Shown here piece after piece: positions 11,551-24,123 of a stretch of 64,000 nucleotides of DNA (its first letter is position 1; every line of letters begins with the position of its first letter). Source of the DNA: Hysterangium stoloniferum (taxonomy: Eukaryota > Basidiomycota > Agaricomycetes > Hysterangiales > Hysterangiaceae); NCBI GenBank assembly GCA_015178975.1, contig WHVD01000019.1:248001-312000 (forward strand), read 5' to 3'. The translations under genes and the position numbers were made by a program. The notes below the pieces were generated by a model that saw only the letters and a list, made by a program, of their open reading frames with translations, made no database searches and was not told where the DNA came from.

Positions 11551-12430
11551 GTCAAGTCAAATGGTAGCGAATATCAGAGGAGCTTGGGGCGAGTAAAGTA
11601 AGTGGAGTGTTCCATAGGTTCGATGTTTTATAAGGCTGTAAGGTTCGAATATCGAAGGTTGGAGTAGTAGTCATTGTATCCTTGCTCCAACCGCAAGGTA
11701 TGGAAGAGTTGAGCATCCCAGCCCGCAAAAGGAACTCCATTCCATTCAAAGGCGAGGGTACAACATGGTGACTGCCCCACACTGTGAGGTAAGCTGTGCA
11801 TCCCTGAATAGCCTTTTACGTGTAAATAGTCTAAAGCTAAACAAACCGCGACAATGGTCGTTCATCCATGGCTTGAATGATATTACTTTTCAATCACCTG
11901 CGGGGAGCCGAGCAATTCAAAATACAAACGCCACAGATATACACATATAATACTAATTGGGTAGAGGGGTTTGCCACTGCCACTGCTTGTGAGATAGGGT
12001 ATTCTTCTTGATCGGGTAGCTTGCAACTGATTTCCATGTCCACCTGGCGCTCAGCGGTCTGTTTCCACCCTTTTTCAGCCATAACGATACGTCGCAAGTG
12101 TTTACTGCTATTATGGTTACTGTGTCATAATCTATGATTAGTTAATGGATTTGCACTTCAACCAGCCGCTTTAAGCTTTGACGAAGGCGAAAACGAGCCA
12201 GACGAGTAAGCACAATGAATACCACTGCAGATCTAGAGCCTCTCGTATGAATAGGGACAGGGGTATTTAATGCACCCTTTAACAAGCGTCAGGTTGTTAA
12301 TGACAATTCATACGCATTCGCATGTGCGGGTGTACCATAGCTAGGTCAAATCGGAATGAGAATCTCCGTATATGGTACTGGTCGATTTAAAATGCTGTCT
12401 GAGATGACAAAAGTTATCGATCATGGTAGA
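11551..12430 (-). other. Intergenic; one possible short first exon
   Basis: A minus-strand ATG at 12082 opens MAEKGWKQTAERQVDMEISC and continues to STQL, followed by a GTATTA...CCGCAG intron-like gap (about 11950-11880). No downstream frame stays open long, so this is only a weak gene candidate. Nothing else convincing is seen. Confidence 0.25.
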
Positions 12431-13330
12431 TTAGTGTATCCGGGCGCTTATCGACGAGTCGCATACCAGTAGCGGAGAGGGAACTGTTCGCAAGCCAGTA
12501 TCCATGAGTCCTTCATTCATTGTTGTCAACGATGCATCTAATCTTGATCTGATATGCTGCAACTTAGCCACTAAATCTGGAAGGGTCACCAATAAATACA
12601 GTTCATCTAGCATTCATTATAATTTAGTTATAATAAGAAACAATTATTTCGAGAAACAGAGCCCCAAGTCCTGCAGGTTCAACGGTACCATTAACCTGGA
12701 CCAGCTGCTCATTTAATACCTGCACCAGTGATGTTGCTGATAAGACCTGATGTACCCTGGAGGAGTGCTCCCGACCCGCTGATGAAACTCTCCGGAAGAT
12801 TAACTTTTATTCTTCAAAGAAACGCTGTCCTCTATAACATTAGGAGGACTAAATGGATTCCATCCATGGGAATATCCATAGTCCACCTCGGGGAAATCCA
12901 ACACCTCGATAGAGGTTGACTTAAAATAATGGTGGACTGTTGTCTTACACAGCCCCAAACCCTGGCACCCTTGCCGGGGGAAGATTGAAAATAGAAGGGG
13001 TACCATCGCCACTCACTGAATCCACGACCATGCTACATTTGAGTCTTTGCCATGGTGTCAGTCCTTGTCGCAGAATACCTCAACAGACATGACGCATTCA
13101 ATCGGTAAATAGCAGTGATGTTGTTGAGCACGTCGGGGAGCTGTTACATAGGAAATATCGACATACAGGGAAGATACATTAGCAGAAGTCGGTAGAACTG
13201 CCAGCTCAGAGTGAAACTAACGAGAGGTTAAGATGGGGGCTCGGTGCCATGACGCTCCCAGACACTGCTGTTTCTAGCCAATCGGGTCGTCTCTCCTGGT
13301 GGCGTTTCCAACACCGACTAAGTATCGATA
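12431..13330 (-). pseudogene. Unrecognised spliced gene, probably broken
   Basis: Several minus-strand blocks look coding and are separated by plausible introns: about 13320-13230 (VLETPPGETTRLARNSSVWE), about 13150-13075 after TAACAG (LPDVLNNITAIYRLNASC), about 12975-12805 after GTGAGT...TGCCAG (containing VLDFPEVDYGYSHGWNPFS), about 12805-12765 (NLPESFISGSGALLQ) spliced by GTACAT...GTGCAG to VLNEQLVQVNGTVEPAG, and 12613-12480 (ELYLLVTLPDLVAKLQHIRS). The frame between the third and fourth blocks does not join without a 1-nt shift, so the gene may be damaged. I do not recognise the family. CpG content is gene-like rather than transposon-like. Confidence 0.35.
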
Positions 13331-13399
13331 AAATATTATATGAGTATACCTGGTAAGCGCGATTTACATGTACGTACCGGTGTACCCGAGCCATGCTAC

Positions 13400-14283
13400 G
13401 TCAAAAATGTAATATTATCTTCACAGAAAAGGCCTTCAAATGTGGCATTTGGCCCGATATACATTCAAATGATCACAAACACCTCGGCAAAGACTGAGAG
13501 ATCATTTGCTGGAATTTTTACATTTGAAAACCGTTTCCCTGAACCACCAGTTGCTCTGGGTTGCTGAGAACCTTCTCGCTATTGAACCCATTACAAGTAG
13601 GAATCAGCTTGAAAGGTTAGGTTGAAGATGGATTGAAGGGAGATAAATGTATTTGAACCCACAAATCATAGCACCAAACCCAGCTTTCTTAGAATGTCCT
13701 TGGTCCCAAAATGACCAGAGAGCAATGATAGTATTATTTGTCATACGATGTATTAGTTACTGCCAACTGTGAATAAAGCACAGTGATATTAATGTGATTG
13801 AACTATAGATTTGTTGGAAGAGTACATAACCCTTGTCAGCCAACACGGAAACACTCTCCAACCCCGATTCAACACAAGATACCGTATATCTGCTGGATAC
13901 GACATTCCGGAACAACCAAGACTGAGTGGGTAGTGCCGTAAGGTCTTGTTCGAGTGAGGAACTTCTGGCAAGATAAACTTGAACGCTGCCTGCAGCATCC
14001 TGTCAGTGTGGCTTCAAGGCCAAATTGGACCTCCTATAAGCGGAATATTTTAGTAGTAGATACACAATGTGCACTGGATTTCTTTCAGCGCTGTAAACGG
14101 TGTCATCTTCAGGATAGACCGTCTGATGGTTATACTATAGTAATACTGGCAGTCCTCTTCGATCAGATGGCGTCTGAGCCCAACTCTCTGCCAAAAATTA
14201 TAGAGCTTTTTGCAGTACAATGGTTGTATTGATCAGATCGTATGTTGTCCGAGATAATACACTCGACCGATGGAAATGTTAGT
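13400..14283. other. No gene seen
   Basis: Small ORFs on both strands (for example 13340-13567 and 13954-14232 on plus) lack family resemblance or splice context. Likely intergenic. Confidence 0.4.
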
Positions 14284-14285
14284 TA

Positions 14286-14987
14286 CAGCGCTTTGCATTA
14301 CGTAAGGCGCGCGCTAGATTTGCGCGGAAATATTGCTGAAAGTTGCGAACCTCGTAGCTTGCTCAATAAGTGACCAATTGTCTTGTAACTTAATATACGT
14401 ATTTTAATACTATATATATAGTATTATATGATGTTATAACTCCAAAATTTGACCTACAGCATGTTTCCCAAAATTGCAGTCCATTTGAGCTTGCGAACCA
14501 ATTCATGAGCCAACAGATGTGTCACTCCCAATGAGCTCATAATATGTTGTTTTACATGTATCTAGGTAGTAAAAAATGACAGCGCCTGGCTTTTGCGGTC
14601 AGAGCTAATGTGAGTGAGGTTGCCGAGTAAATGCATACAACTACCCTCATACAGGTTTTCAGCTGGTATTTAGACAGAACAAGCAAGGCGCTGTTATTTT
14701 TTACTACCTAGATACATATAAAACAACATATTACAAGCTCATTGGGAGTGACACATTTGTTGGCTCATGAATTGGTTCGCAAGCTCAAATGGACTGCAAT
14801 TTTGGGAAACATGCTGTAGGTCAAATTTTGGAGTTATAACATCATAATATACTAGATATATAGTATTAAAATCCGTATATTAAGTTACAAGACAATTGGT
14901 CAATTATTGAGCAAGCTACGAGGTTCGCAACTTTCAGCAATATTTCCGCGCAAATCTAGCGCGCGCCTTACGTAATGGAAAGCGCTG
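14286..14987. mobile_element. Fold-back MITE, copy 1 (about 700 bp, about 310-bp arms)
   Basis: Begins CAGCGCTTTGCATTACGTAAGG and ends with its complement CCTTACGTAATGGAAAGCGCTG. The two arms (about 14286-14600 and 14682-14987) are near-perfect inverted repeats around a central segment of roughly 80 bp. It is flanked by TA (14284-14285 and 14988-14989), consistent with a Tc1/mariner-type target duplication. No coding capacity. A second copy is at 56551-57256. Confidence 0.85.
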
Positions 14988-15511
14988 TAAGCACACTCAT
15001 ACAGTCACGTCACTTATCTGCTGTATCGTTCGTAAGTACCGTTCATGATCTGGGGCCAAAAAAAAAAAGGTTTGCAAATATGTTATCTTTATTATTTCCT
15101 TTTTTTGACCCCCGTTTGGTGTTGTAGCGACCGTAAAAATATAAATACTTTGGTCACACGGGTGGTGCCAGCACTGTGGGTTTGTCATCATACGACCAAT
15201 GGTGAAGTGCAACTGGCAAATTAGTTCCACCCTTACCACATCTTGCACGCTCAGAACTGTTATAGGACATAAATCCGGATTCACTTTCGGTAATAGAAAC
15301 CCCAGAAAACGGTCTGAAGAGTGAGTATAGCATTGCCAAATCGAGGATTAAACTGTGTGTAAGTATATTAAGAGCTCTGAGTCAATTACCTGCTCTTGAG
15401 TCACACAAGAAGATATTTTTGGAACGAATATCCCAAGCACGTAAAAGGTTTACAAATGAGAGGTTCTTTGTACCCTGTCGCATTGTGGTCTTACCAATCT
15501 GCGTGGTCAAG

Positions 15512-18045
15512 ATGGCATTTACTATTGAAAATATGGCGTCAGCCGTAGTGCTCGGTGGACTGGTGCTTTCCCCAGATGGTAGCAAGTTGGTTTATGAAGT
15601 CTCCCCTAGACTGAAGAATGGTACGTCCTTTCAATTGATAGCAGGTATCTTGCTCCGGCTTAATCGATCCGACAGGTGACTATACCACTTCTGCCCTATG
15701 GTACTCAAAAGATGTCACAAAAGGAGACAACGCGAAGCAACTAACATCAGGTCTATTCAACGACAGTGGTGCACAATGGCATCCAAATTCTGAGAGTATT
15801 TTCTTCTTGAGCGATAGACACAAACAAGGGGGTCCTAACCAAATATATAAGTACTCAATGGATGGTCCTGGAGAACCGACTCTTTTAAATGAGGCTTTCA
15901 AGGAAAAGAAAAGTGAGGTAATAGCGCGTTTGACCCCAGCATGGTTTAGGTAATTAATTTATGCCTTTCATAGATAAAGGAGTTCCAAGTTTCACCGGAT
16001 GGAAATTATATTGCCTTTCGTTCCGTTGACGAGCCCACTTCCGAGGAAGAGAAAAAGGACAAAGAAAAAGACGACGCGAAGATTTTTGGGGAGAAGAAAG
16101 GTAAACCGTTAAACAATCCAAGGTACTAATGACTGACATGGTCCAACAAGGTTATGTGCGGCTTCGGCTCTACACGGTTAGCACAGGCCAAGTCAGGACA
16201 CTAGTCGATGATCAGAATATAGAATTCCTCACATGGAGTCCTGACTCAAAAGTTCGTTATCATTTCAGATAACTGACTCATACTCATACTAAGTTGGTAC
16301 AATCGCCAGAGTTTGGCTTACATCGCTTCAATCCGTCCTGGTTTGGAGGCATGGTTTGAAAAAACCTCGTTCCATACCATATCCATACTACCTACGGTCT
16401 CCAATCGCGAATCTCGGCGCATTAAAGAATGCACAAAGTCTCCGATAAGCCATGCCATATGGATTTCTAACGAACACGCTGAGGTGTACACCATGCAGAG
16501 GTTTGACCCTACCCAGCTCGTGGATGCCATTGCTGTTTATAAACTCTCACTCGATACATCGTCTGCGGAGGTCTCCAACAGGCGATTTTACGGGGGGGAA
16601 ACAGAGGATGTCTCCGATATGACAAACATAGGATCAAATGATGGTGAATTCGCAGTTTTAATCGCTGCCGGGGTAAACACTCGCCTTGATATTCTCAACC
16701 GGGATGGGAAAGTGTTTACGCTTATAGATGCGAAGGATCGATGGGCCTTCAGGACTTACGATGTTAAAAAAGTCGGGGATTATTATGTCGTCGCATGCAT
16801 ACGCAGTTCTGGTCCAGACAAAGAAACACCCAATGTTTGGGTGGGGAAGAGTACTGGGAAACAAACGGTATGATACAATGTTATGCTTCAAAATGAACAA
16901 AGGATAATTTTCAGGGATAGGTGGATCTCTACACAAAGGTATCATCACATCATGACTGGGTCAATGAACACAAGCTTGGCCCTGTGGAGGTCTTCGAATG
17001 GACAGGAACTGACGGAGTCCAGCTTAATGGGATTGCATGGTTCCCTCAGAATGTTCATCCTTCCACCATAAAGAAGCCATTGCCGACAATTTTACATATT
17101 CACGGAGGACCATATTTGTAAGCCTTATAGTGCCTTAGTCTATGCCGTCTCTAACATAGCGATAGTCGGGATACCCCACAATTTATCGTGGACTTAAACG
17201 GCTGGGCGGCTTTACTCGCGGAGAGAGGATATCTCGTTCTCATGCCCAATTATAGAGGAGGTACGCCGAATGTTTTGTTTTTCTGTTTTACATCCGAGGT
17301 TGTGCTTCACTTGACGTAGGTTCTGGCCGAGGGTCTGTATTTGCAAGAGCGGCATATCATGGAATGGGGACTATCGAGTGGTCGGATGTGAATAGTATGG
17401 TCGATGAGGCGGTAAAACGTGGACTGGCAGACAAAGATAAGGTTAGTTAAGAGAAGGTCCATTAACTTCAACCAATAATGAAGCACAGTTGGCTATTGGT
17501 GGATGGAGCCAAGGGGGATTTTTGACAGCATGGGGCATAAGCCAAACAAAAAACAAATTCAAATGTGGCATTATGGGCGCTGGAGTGAGTGACTGGGGAA
17601 CGCTGTCGACTGACACTGATTTGCCCGAATTTGAGGTGGGCTTCTACCGGCCAGTTATTATTATTATTATTATTATTGAACCTGGGACGTTTTCAAGGTT
17701 GAATTAGGAGGTGCGGCGTCCTGGCTTGGGGCCGATGCGAGCTTGGCTGGCGATCCTATCCGCCATGTTAAAGACGTCGAAACAGCTGTCCTTATTCTTC
17801 ATGGCGAGAAAGATGTCCGTATTCCTGTAAGTCAGGGGATAGGATTTCACAGAGGTCTTCGGCGTATGAGCAAGTTCCCTGAAAGACATACTCTGGTGGT
17901 ATATCCACGGGAGGGGCATGGGTACGCCTTCTTCGACTGGTGTGACAATTTATTTACTGACTATATAATGGGTGAAGGATCAAGGAGCGTAAACACGGAG
18001 AAGATCTCCTTCGACGAGTTATCGAACATTATGATGCATGGTTGA
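15512..18045 (+). CDS. S9-family serine peptidase (acylaminoacyl/dipeptidyl-peptidase type)
   Basis: Ten exons with consistent phases: 15512-15620, 15676-15917, 15974-16100, 16151-16251, 16310-16867, 16921-17117, 17166-17260, 17320-17441, 17489-17635, 17698-18045; 2046 nt, 681 aa. The N-terminal half is a beta-propeller-like region with LSPDGSKLVYEV, FQVSPDGNYIAFRS and FLTWSPDSK repeats. The C-terminal half is an alpha/beta-hydrolase: LHIHGGP (oxyanion loop), MPNYRGGSGRG, nucleophile serine in IGGWSQGGF, acid in LHGEKDVRIPV and histidine in PREGHGYAF. This matches prolyl-oligopeptidase family S9C-like enzymes that trim oligopeptides; no signal peptide is evident, so it is probably cytosolic. 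The start is the first ATG giving the LVLSPDGS repeat. Intron 9 contains an (ATT)n run near 17656. It appears intact and is the only complete host gene between 12 and 24 kb. Confidence 0.9.
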
Positions 18046-18430
18046 AATGATTATTGATGCTTTTGAGATAGTCATATCTATTGAAGTTTGTCACTGTTCA
18101 TCATTCTGGAACTCAAGTTGTTTAGAAATCATGTGCTGAAATACTCCGTGCAACACCAAGAGAAAAACTTCGTTACTATTTACATAAAACATCTGTTGCG
18201 CACTTTCAACTACGACATCCGAATTCTATCATGAAACCTCATAAAGCAACTAAGATCCTTCTAATAGGACCCTGCTCCAAAACACCCGGCATCACTGGCA
18301 GTTATACATTCCTCGGGTGTCCCAACCCTGAGCTTGAGGTCAAACACGGCCTCTGCCGAAGCATTCGGGTCAAGCTGTGAGTCATGATGTCACATTGTTA
18401 TGCATGATGCGTGACTGAATAAACTAAACT
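18046..18430 (+). other. 3' flank of the peptidase gene
   Basis: No ORF of note. A short (ACTAA)n tract lies around 18422-18438 directly before retroelement sequence begins. Confidence 0.4.
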
Positions 18431-18641
18431 AAACTAAAAACAAGACAAATATTCAGAACCCTGACATTTGGGTCAATGGACTAGGATATGTTGATAGCAA
18501 GGTCACCATTCTATTGAAAGGTGAACCACAACCAGTGTCAGTGCCAATGTTCCAAACCTCTCCTGCCAACAGGGAGGTTATAGATGAACAAATAGACACT
18601 TGGTTCCAGCAAGGAGTCATTGAACCATCAAAGAGCCCATG

Positions 18642-19366
18642 TGTTAGGATCCCATTGTTTTGGACCCCCACAACTTGTTTCTTACTAGAAAACCCTCATT
18701 GTCTCATTATTGGAGCCCCCACTCACATCATACCTCTCACAGCACCCCTGATACTTGTTTATAGCACACTCCCACCCTGTTTTGTCTCCACTCCATCTGC
18801 TCTTCCATTTCAGTCTCCACATATACTCTTATTTGCCATCTAGTATTGTTTCTTAGTATTATACATTAGTTCCTGTTGCTCCCCACCTCATCATCACATC
18901 CCTTGATCTGCCCTACACTTTGCTTCTCTGATCCACCTTCTGATCACCTGTCTCAATGTAGTATAGAGATCTTCCTATGTACACTACAGTTCTTCAGTTC
19001 AAATATTGACTTAGATTAGCCTTTATTAGTCTTTCACCTTTCTCTCACTGCTATACCCCTCAAGAGTGGTCTTCAGCAAGTTGCAACCCTCTACTCCTTG
19101 ACTCTTAGTAATTTGGCCCTCTGGTCAATTAAGCTAAGTGTTGACTCTTATTTATATCATACTATCTGCTCTGTTTGAAATACCAGAGCACCCTGACAGT
19201 TCATGTGAGGGTGCAACACATAAGTTGAAGCCAAGCCCCACTATGATTATAGAGTCAGACCTCCCAACTAGTTACAATTTCTATTGTTGGCCCCCCAATT
19301 AACTTGTTTCTCATTATTGGTCCTCTGACTAGAGCATTCCCCCTCTCCCCAGCTTAAATCTTAACA
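18642..19366 (+). repeat. Solo LTR, family 3 (725 bp, TSD CCATG)
   Basis: TGTTAGGATCCC...AATCTTAACA, flanked by CCATG at 18637-18641 and 19367-19371. It interrupts the RT sequence between SP and WG. It carries the shared LTR motif GAGGGTGCAACACATAAGTTGAAGCCAAG about 150 bp before its right end. Confidence 0.9.
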
Positions 19367-19577
19367 CCATGGGGAATGCCAGCCTTCATGGTATATTGCA
19401 ACAATAAACCCAAAGTAGTTATCAACTACTGGAAGCTGAATAGTCTTACTATCCCAGATGAGTTTCTTCTACCATGACAGTCAGAAGTTATACAAACACT
19501 CTCTAGATCCAACATTTTATCTTCCTTCAATGCATTAGCAGAATTCACCCAACTTGAAATGCTGGAGGAGGACAAGC

Positions 19578-20144
19578 TGTTAAGTGCCATGTCGGAACTT
19601 ATTCCAGAACTATTGGAAAGTCACTGGGAACTCAGAAACTATTGGATAGGGTCAGGATGTCAGCTTCAGCTTATGTGCTGCACCTTTATGCAAATGCTCA
19701 GGAGTCCTTAATTTCAGAGACAGAAACTTATGCTGGAAGATATGGATATTTAGAGTTCTGAAGAGTTCCAAATATTGAGCATACAGAAAGCTGGAAGAGA
19801 GAATAAGAAACTAAGTTGATATCAGATCTAAAGTAAAAGTACAATTCATGGAAACTAATATAGATCATCTCATTATTGTACTATAAATTAGGATCATAAT
19901 AAGACGGAAACAGAAGTTATTCCAAAATGGGAATACACTAAACAAATGAGTGAATACTTGTCAACTGACAAGTTACTATATGTGGAACAAGGATAAAATC
20001 CAGAAGTACAGGAACTGTGAGTGTTCTGTAGTCAGAAATCAGGGTCAGATACTGAGACAGATGTTGTATCAGAGACTTGGGGCAAATGTCGGAATGTTTC
20101 AGATAATATCAGATATTGATGATATCTGGGAACAGATCATAACA
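19578..20144 (-). repeat. Solo LTR, family 1 (567 bp, TSD CAAGC)
   Basis: TGTTAAGTGCCATG...GATCATAACA with CAAGC at 19573-19577 and 20145-20149. It is an aged, CpG-depleted relative of the Gypsy-1 LTRs at 55539-56122 and 61507-62089, inserted in antisense orientation in the Gypsy-2 RT. Confidence 0.9.
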
Positions 20145-20500
20145 CAAGCCCAAGATAGCCTTCAGATCCCATAGAGAACTGTGGCAATTTAGAAGGGAAT
20201 ATGTTGGGCATGGTATTCCAAATAGGAACAAGCCTTCATTGATTAAATGGCACTGAGCTCTGCCCAAGTCTTGGAGCACCCCATTAATGGGATGTCTTAT
20301 TGTCTATATACAGATGATTTGGACATTGCCTTAGGATGCTGCCTCCAACAAGTACAGAAAATGACCTTATGGGACTTGAAGGATATGAAGATCTATACCC
20401 AAGCTAAATCTGTGTTTGACTAAGGAAAAGACATGCCAGTATTTGTCACCTACTACAAAACCAAGCAGCTGAAATTACATAAACAAACTCTTAGGCCTAT

Positions 20501-21221
20501 TGTTACGACCGTGTTGCAACCCTATCGGCCCCGAGGTTATCGCCACCTGTCAATGTTTCAAGTCCTTCTCTCGGAAACCATCGGCCCCGAAGCTGACAAA
20601 TGTTTCGCGAAGATCAAACTCCATTTACGCCCACGTCAAATAACTCGTATTGTCTGGTCAAACTTTGATACGTCCCCTTTTATTATGTTGATCCGTTCAA
20701 TCTTATGTTTCGCATATGTCTATCTATATTTGTAGTCCTCGAACCATTTCCTTTTATCGTAATCCCGCTCTCGGTTATCATCGGCCTCCGAACTAATCAT
20801 AAACTTCCCGTTCCTAGTCAAGCTTATTGTTAATACCGTGTTCCGCCCTTCTCCCCATTAGTATTTTCCAGACGCCTGTTACTGGTATATGAACCCGCTG
20901 TAATTGTAGTTACTAGGCAATCAGAATATCGACTCAGAATACCCTCATACACCTGTATCAGTCTCATACTAAGAATCCCCCCATCGGCCTTCGCGTGCGC
21001 TCGCCCACTCCCGGCCCCGACCCCTTGGCCCGACGCTCGACTTGTCCTTCGATTCCGATCGGTATCACGCCGAAAGGTACTCACTAGGATTAGTCTTCGC
21101 CCGCCCGAAATTTAAGGACATCCTACGGATATTTGCGAGGGCGCAGCACATAAGCTGAAGCCAAGTCCTTCCGATCGGTCCCTGTCGGCCACCGACATTA
21201 GTCAGTTTCCAGTTCTTAACA
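20501..21221 (+). repeat. Solo LTR, family 4 (721 bp, TSD CCTAT)
   Basis: TGTTACGACCGTG...AGTTCTTAACA with CCTAT at 20496-20500 and 21222-21226. CpG-rich (many CGG and TCG) in contrast to the decayed Gypsy-2 around it, so it is a younger insertion. It contains the shared motif GAGGGCGCAGCACATAAGCTGAAGCC at about 21138. Confidence 0.9.
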
Positions 21222-22002
21222 CCTATAAGTTCAATGACACCTGTATTACAGTGGAAGATGTTATTGCTTACTGGAGCTGTACTCTCAAGAAAGTGGAGTA
21301 CAACTATGTATTCAGCCACAGAAAGAGAAGCATTAACAGTTAAAGAAGGGCTAGTGTACATACTTCCAACCATTTCTAGAAGGAAAATATATATGTACTC
21401 ATCATAATGGACCACACAGCTTTACAATGGGCCAGATCATACAAAAACACAAATTGTCAACTGGCAACATGGGGGGCAGTGTACACCACTCACCCCAGTG
21501 TGAAGAGTCATTGTGATTCCAACTATTCAATATACAAAGAGTATTGACCTTCTAGATACAATATGAGTGTATCAGCTACAGTGACTCAAAAAACCCTTTG
21601 CATGTTTTGTACTTCAGACTTATATCCCTGATAACTCAAAGAATAAAAATCCAAAAATATCAAGAATATTTGTGAACATGCACTATATCTAGATTATGGA
21701 GGTATGATGCCATTACATAAGCTCCAAATATGGAAATATTACAAATATTTATATACAAGAGACTCATGCGAAGGGTTTTTTTGCTGGCAACTTTGATGAC
21801 TATAATGCTTACAGTCATGTGACCTTGTTGATTGTTGGGACGGTCTAAAAAATTAGACCACGGTCTTTGCATGGGAGTGTTTAAGCTCCACTACACTGGA
21901 ACCCCTTTCCTGTCGCCTTTGTCTCTTGCCACCATCATCTGAGTGGCCGGCCCTCAAGGTATTGCTCAGCCTTGCCTTGAGTATTTTTCTTTTCCCACCA
22001 TC

Positions 22003-22837
22003 TGTTACGACCGGACAATCCCGCCAGACTCTGGGCACTAACCCGTACACCCCCACGCGCTACAAGCACCAATCGTCTGTTTATAGGATTTCCCGCCCGG
22101 ACTCTGTTACGTCAAGACTCGTTACATTCGACCTCATTACGACACATATCAGTCACCGGACTTCCCCCGGACTCCGTCTCTGTCTATGTCCGTCTTTGTC
22201 CCACGCATCAGTCACCGGTCCCCGCTTAGAATCCCGTCACCGCTCTAATCGAGCCCCGTTCCCGTTTTAGTCAAATGACCTGTCACGATTTAGGACTCTG
22301 CTCCCGTTCCATTTCCTATTATGGGTTATGCTTTGTCACAATTCGGACTCCACTCCGTTCCGTTCCTAACACCAATTTGGTGTTTACTATTCCCATTTCA
22401 TGTTTTGTTAGTTTCGTTTCGTTATTACTGGATTTGGTATGTCATGCATTCCACGGTCTATATAAACTGGCAGATGTTGTACATACAATCCAGTCAGAAA
22501 ATTAGCTTAGATTCTCCCCAGTAATCTAATAATATTTTCTGCTCTAAAACCTTACTCGATTCACATCACTCGCACTAGTCGGAGCCCACGGGCTCCGGCA
22601 CATCTATCTCTCTCAACCAACTCGACTCACGACCCACGACCTCCGACTTACGACCCACAACCCCCGACTTACGACCTACGACCCACGAACCCTGCCCGGA
22701 CTCCCCAGGATCTCCGTCCGTCCGTTTGAAATTGGACAACACGATCTAGCGAGGGCGCAGCCTATAAGCTGAAGCCAAGTCCTACCGGATATCCCACGGG
22801 TTTCTCCGGAAACCCGGCCTGTGTGTGTATCCTAACA
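22003..22837 (+). repeat. Solo LTR, family 2 (835 bp, TSD CCATC)
   Basis: TGTTACGACCGGAC...GTATCCTAACA with CCATC at 21998-22002 and 22838-22842. CpG-rich and well preserved. It contains TACGACCCACGA-type short tandem repeats (about 22620-22690) and the shared motif GAGGGCGCAGCCTATAAGCTGAAGCC at about 22752. Confidence 0.92.
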
Positions 22838-23149
22838 CCATCCCACCCTTTCCTGCTCCTTTATTGCCCTAAAACTCATAGTTTAGATTGATTTTTTCAT
22901 GTATTTACTACTAGTTTGGCATGCTGTTGGGGCTCGCTCATGTCCCCATCAGCATGCTTTGTGCAATGGAGCCTGTGGCCCCTGGATTCACTTCCACTGG
23001 GGGTCCGCTCACCAAACACGGACAGAGACAAAGATTACCTCCAATTGGGTCATATTAACAAAATCATGTGATGTCACATGACCATGTTGTACTGGAGTAT
23101 AAATATATGGTCTTTAGCAACCAGCAATGCTCCAATTCCCAAAATGTAC

Positions 23150-24123
23150 ACTTTGTCTCTTGCCAGCCAGAATCATATCCTCTCATTGCTTGATATTGGC
23201 CATTCAGCTAGCCACTTTGCAGCTTTTACTGGTCATAGCATTTTCACAGTCTCTAAGCTTCACTCTAAGCATTGTTCTCATCTCTCTCTAAGTCCATTGG
23301 TGGTCATCCTCAAAGCTTTCCCCTACCAACATTCACTATGCACAGCACCTCATCAGCTCTGGGAAGGCTGACACTGCTGTTGATGTGGCCAAAGCTCTTA
23401 TAAGTGTCACCAACCAGTTCATCTGCACCCAAACTGTGTACAATAGTCTTAATATGGTTGGGAATGCCTCAATAACCCTTCTAATATTTGGTACTTCAGA
23501 TTTACATCCCTGATAACTCAGAGAATAAAAATGCAAAAATATCAAAGATATTTGTGAATATGCTCTATCATATCTATATTATGGAAATACAGTGGCATTA
23601 CATATGCTCCAAATATGGAAATACTACAAATATTTATATATAGGAGACTTATTGGAAGGGATTTTTTGTGAGGTTTGGAGAAGGATTTGTGATGTTATGG
23701 GCTACATGCTGTGGGAAGGACCTGGGTATTCTTTCAAGATAGATGAGAGGATGGATGGGGACCTTTTCTTAAGATTATAGAGAAGGACCTTCAAGCCAGC
23801 TTCAGCTATTATAGAAAATATGTGGGTGATGTCATCTTTCAGCAAGATCATGACCTTGAACATACCTGCAAGAAGGCCCAGACTTGGTTTCAAGATAATG
23901 ATTTCAATGTTCTCCAATGGCCAGCACAGTTTCCAGACCTCAACCCCATTGAACATTTGTGGGACTATGAAAAGAGGAGGCTAAGGGATACTGGTATTGT
24001 GGGAGAGGGTGGAGGAGGAGTGGAACAAGATTGATGCAGAGGTGTGTCAGAATTTGATTGAGAGTATGTCTAGGAGGGTTGTAGCTGTGTTGAAGGCAAA
24101 GGGTGGCTATATTAAGTACTAAA
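23150..24123 (+). pseudogene. Tc1-C transposase remnant
   Basis: N-terminal helix-turn-helix part at about 23150-23470 (LSLASQNHILSLLDIGHSAS and later GKADTAVDVAKALISVTNQF) and C-terminal part at about 23690-24123 (FQQDHDLEHTCKKAQTWFQD, FPDLNPIEHLWDYEKR, then SRRVVAVLKAKGGYIKY). The second catalytic Asp lies in QQD and the Glu in NPIEHLW (DD34E spacing); the first Asp region is missing, replaced by a copy of the terminal repeat. Frameshifts and deletions make it non-functional. Confidence 0.8.

Larger units (their letters stand above)
18445..21480 (+). mobile_element. Gypsy-2 reverse transcriptase/RNase H remnant, nested insertions
   Basis: Ty3/Gypsy pol pieces in plus sense: 18450-18641 (SPANREVIDEQIDTWFQQGV then IEPSKSP, the RT N-terminus), 19372-19577 (KPKVVINYWKLN and FNALAEFTQLEMLEEDK), 20150-20500 (IAFRSHRELWQF then a decayed VYID region), and 21227-21480 (TVKEGLVY then DHTALQWARSYKNTNCQLATWGAV, the RNase H end). 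Three solo LTRs with perfect 5-bp duplications separate them; removing each LTR with one duplication rejoins the coding frame. Many substitutions create stops; CpG-poor. This is a different clade from the chromodomain element at 53-62 kb. Confidence 0.85.

Noticed and set aside
13340..14232. Plus-strand ORFs as a gene upstream of the MITE
   Set aside because: No shared phase, no splice sites joining them, no family match.
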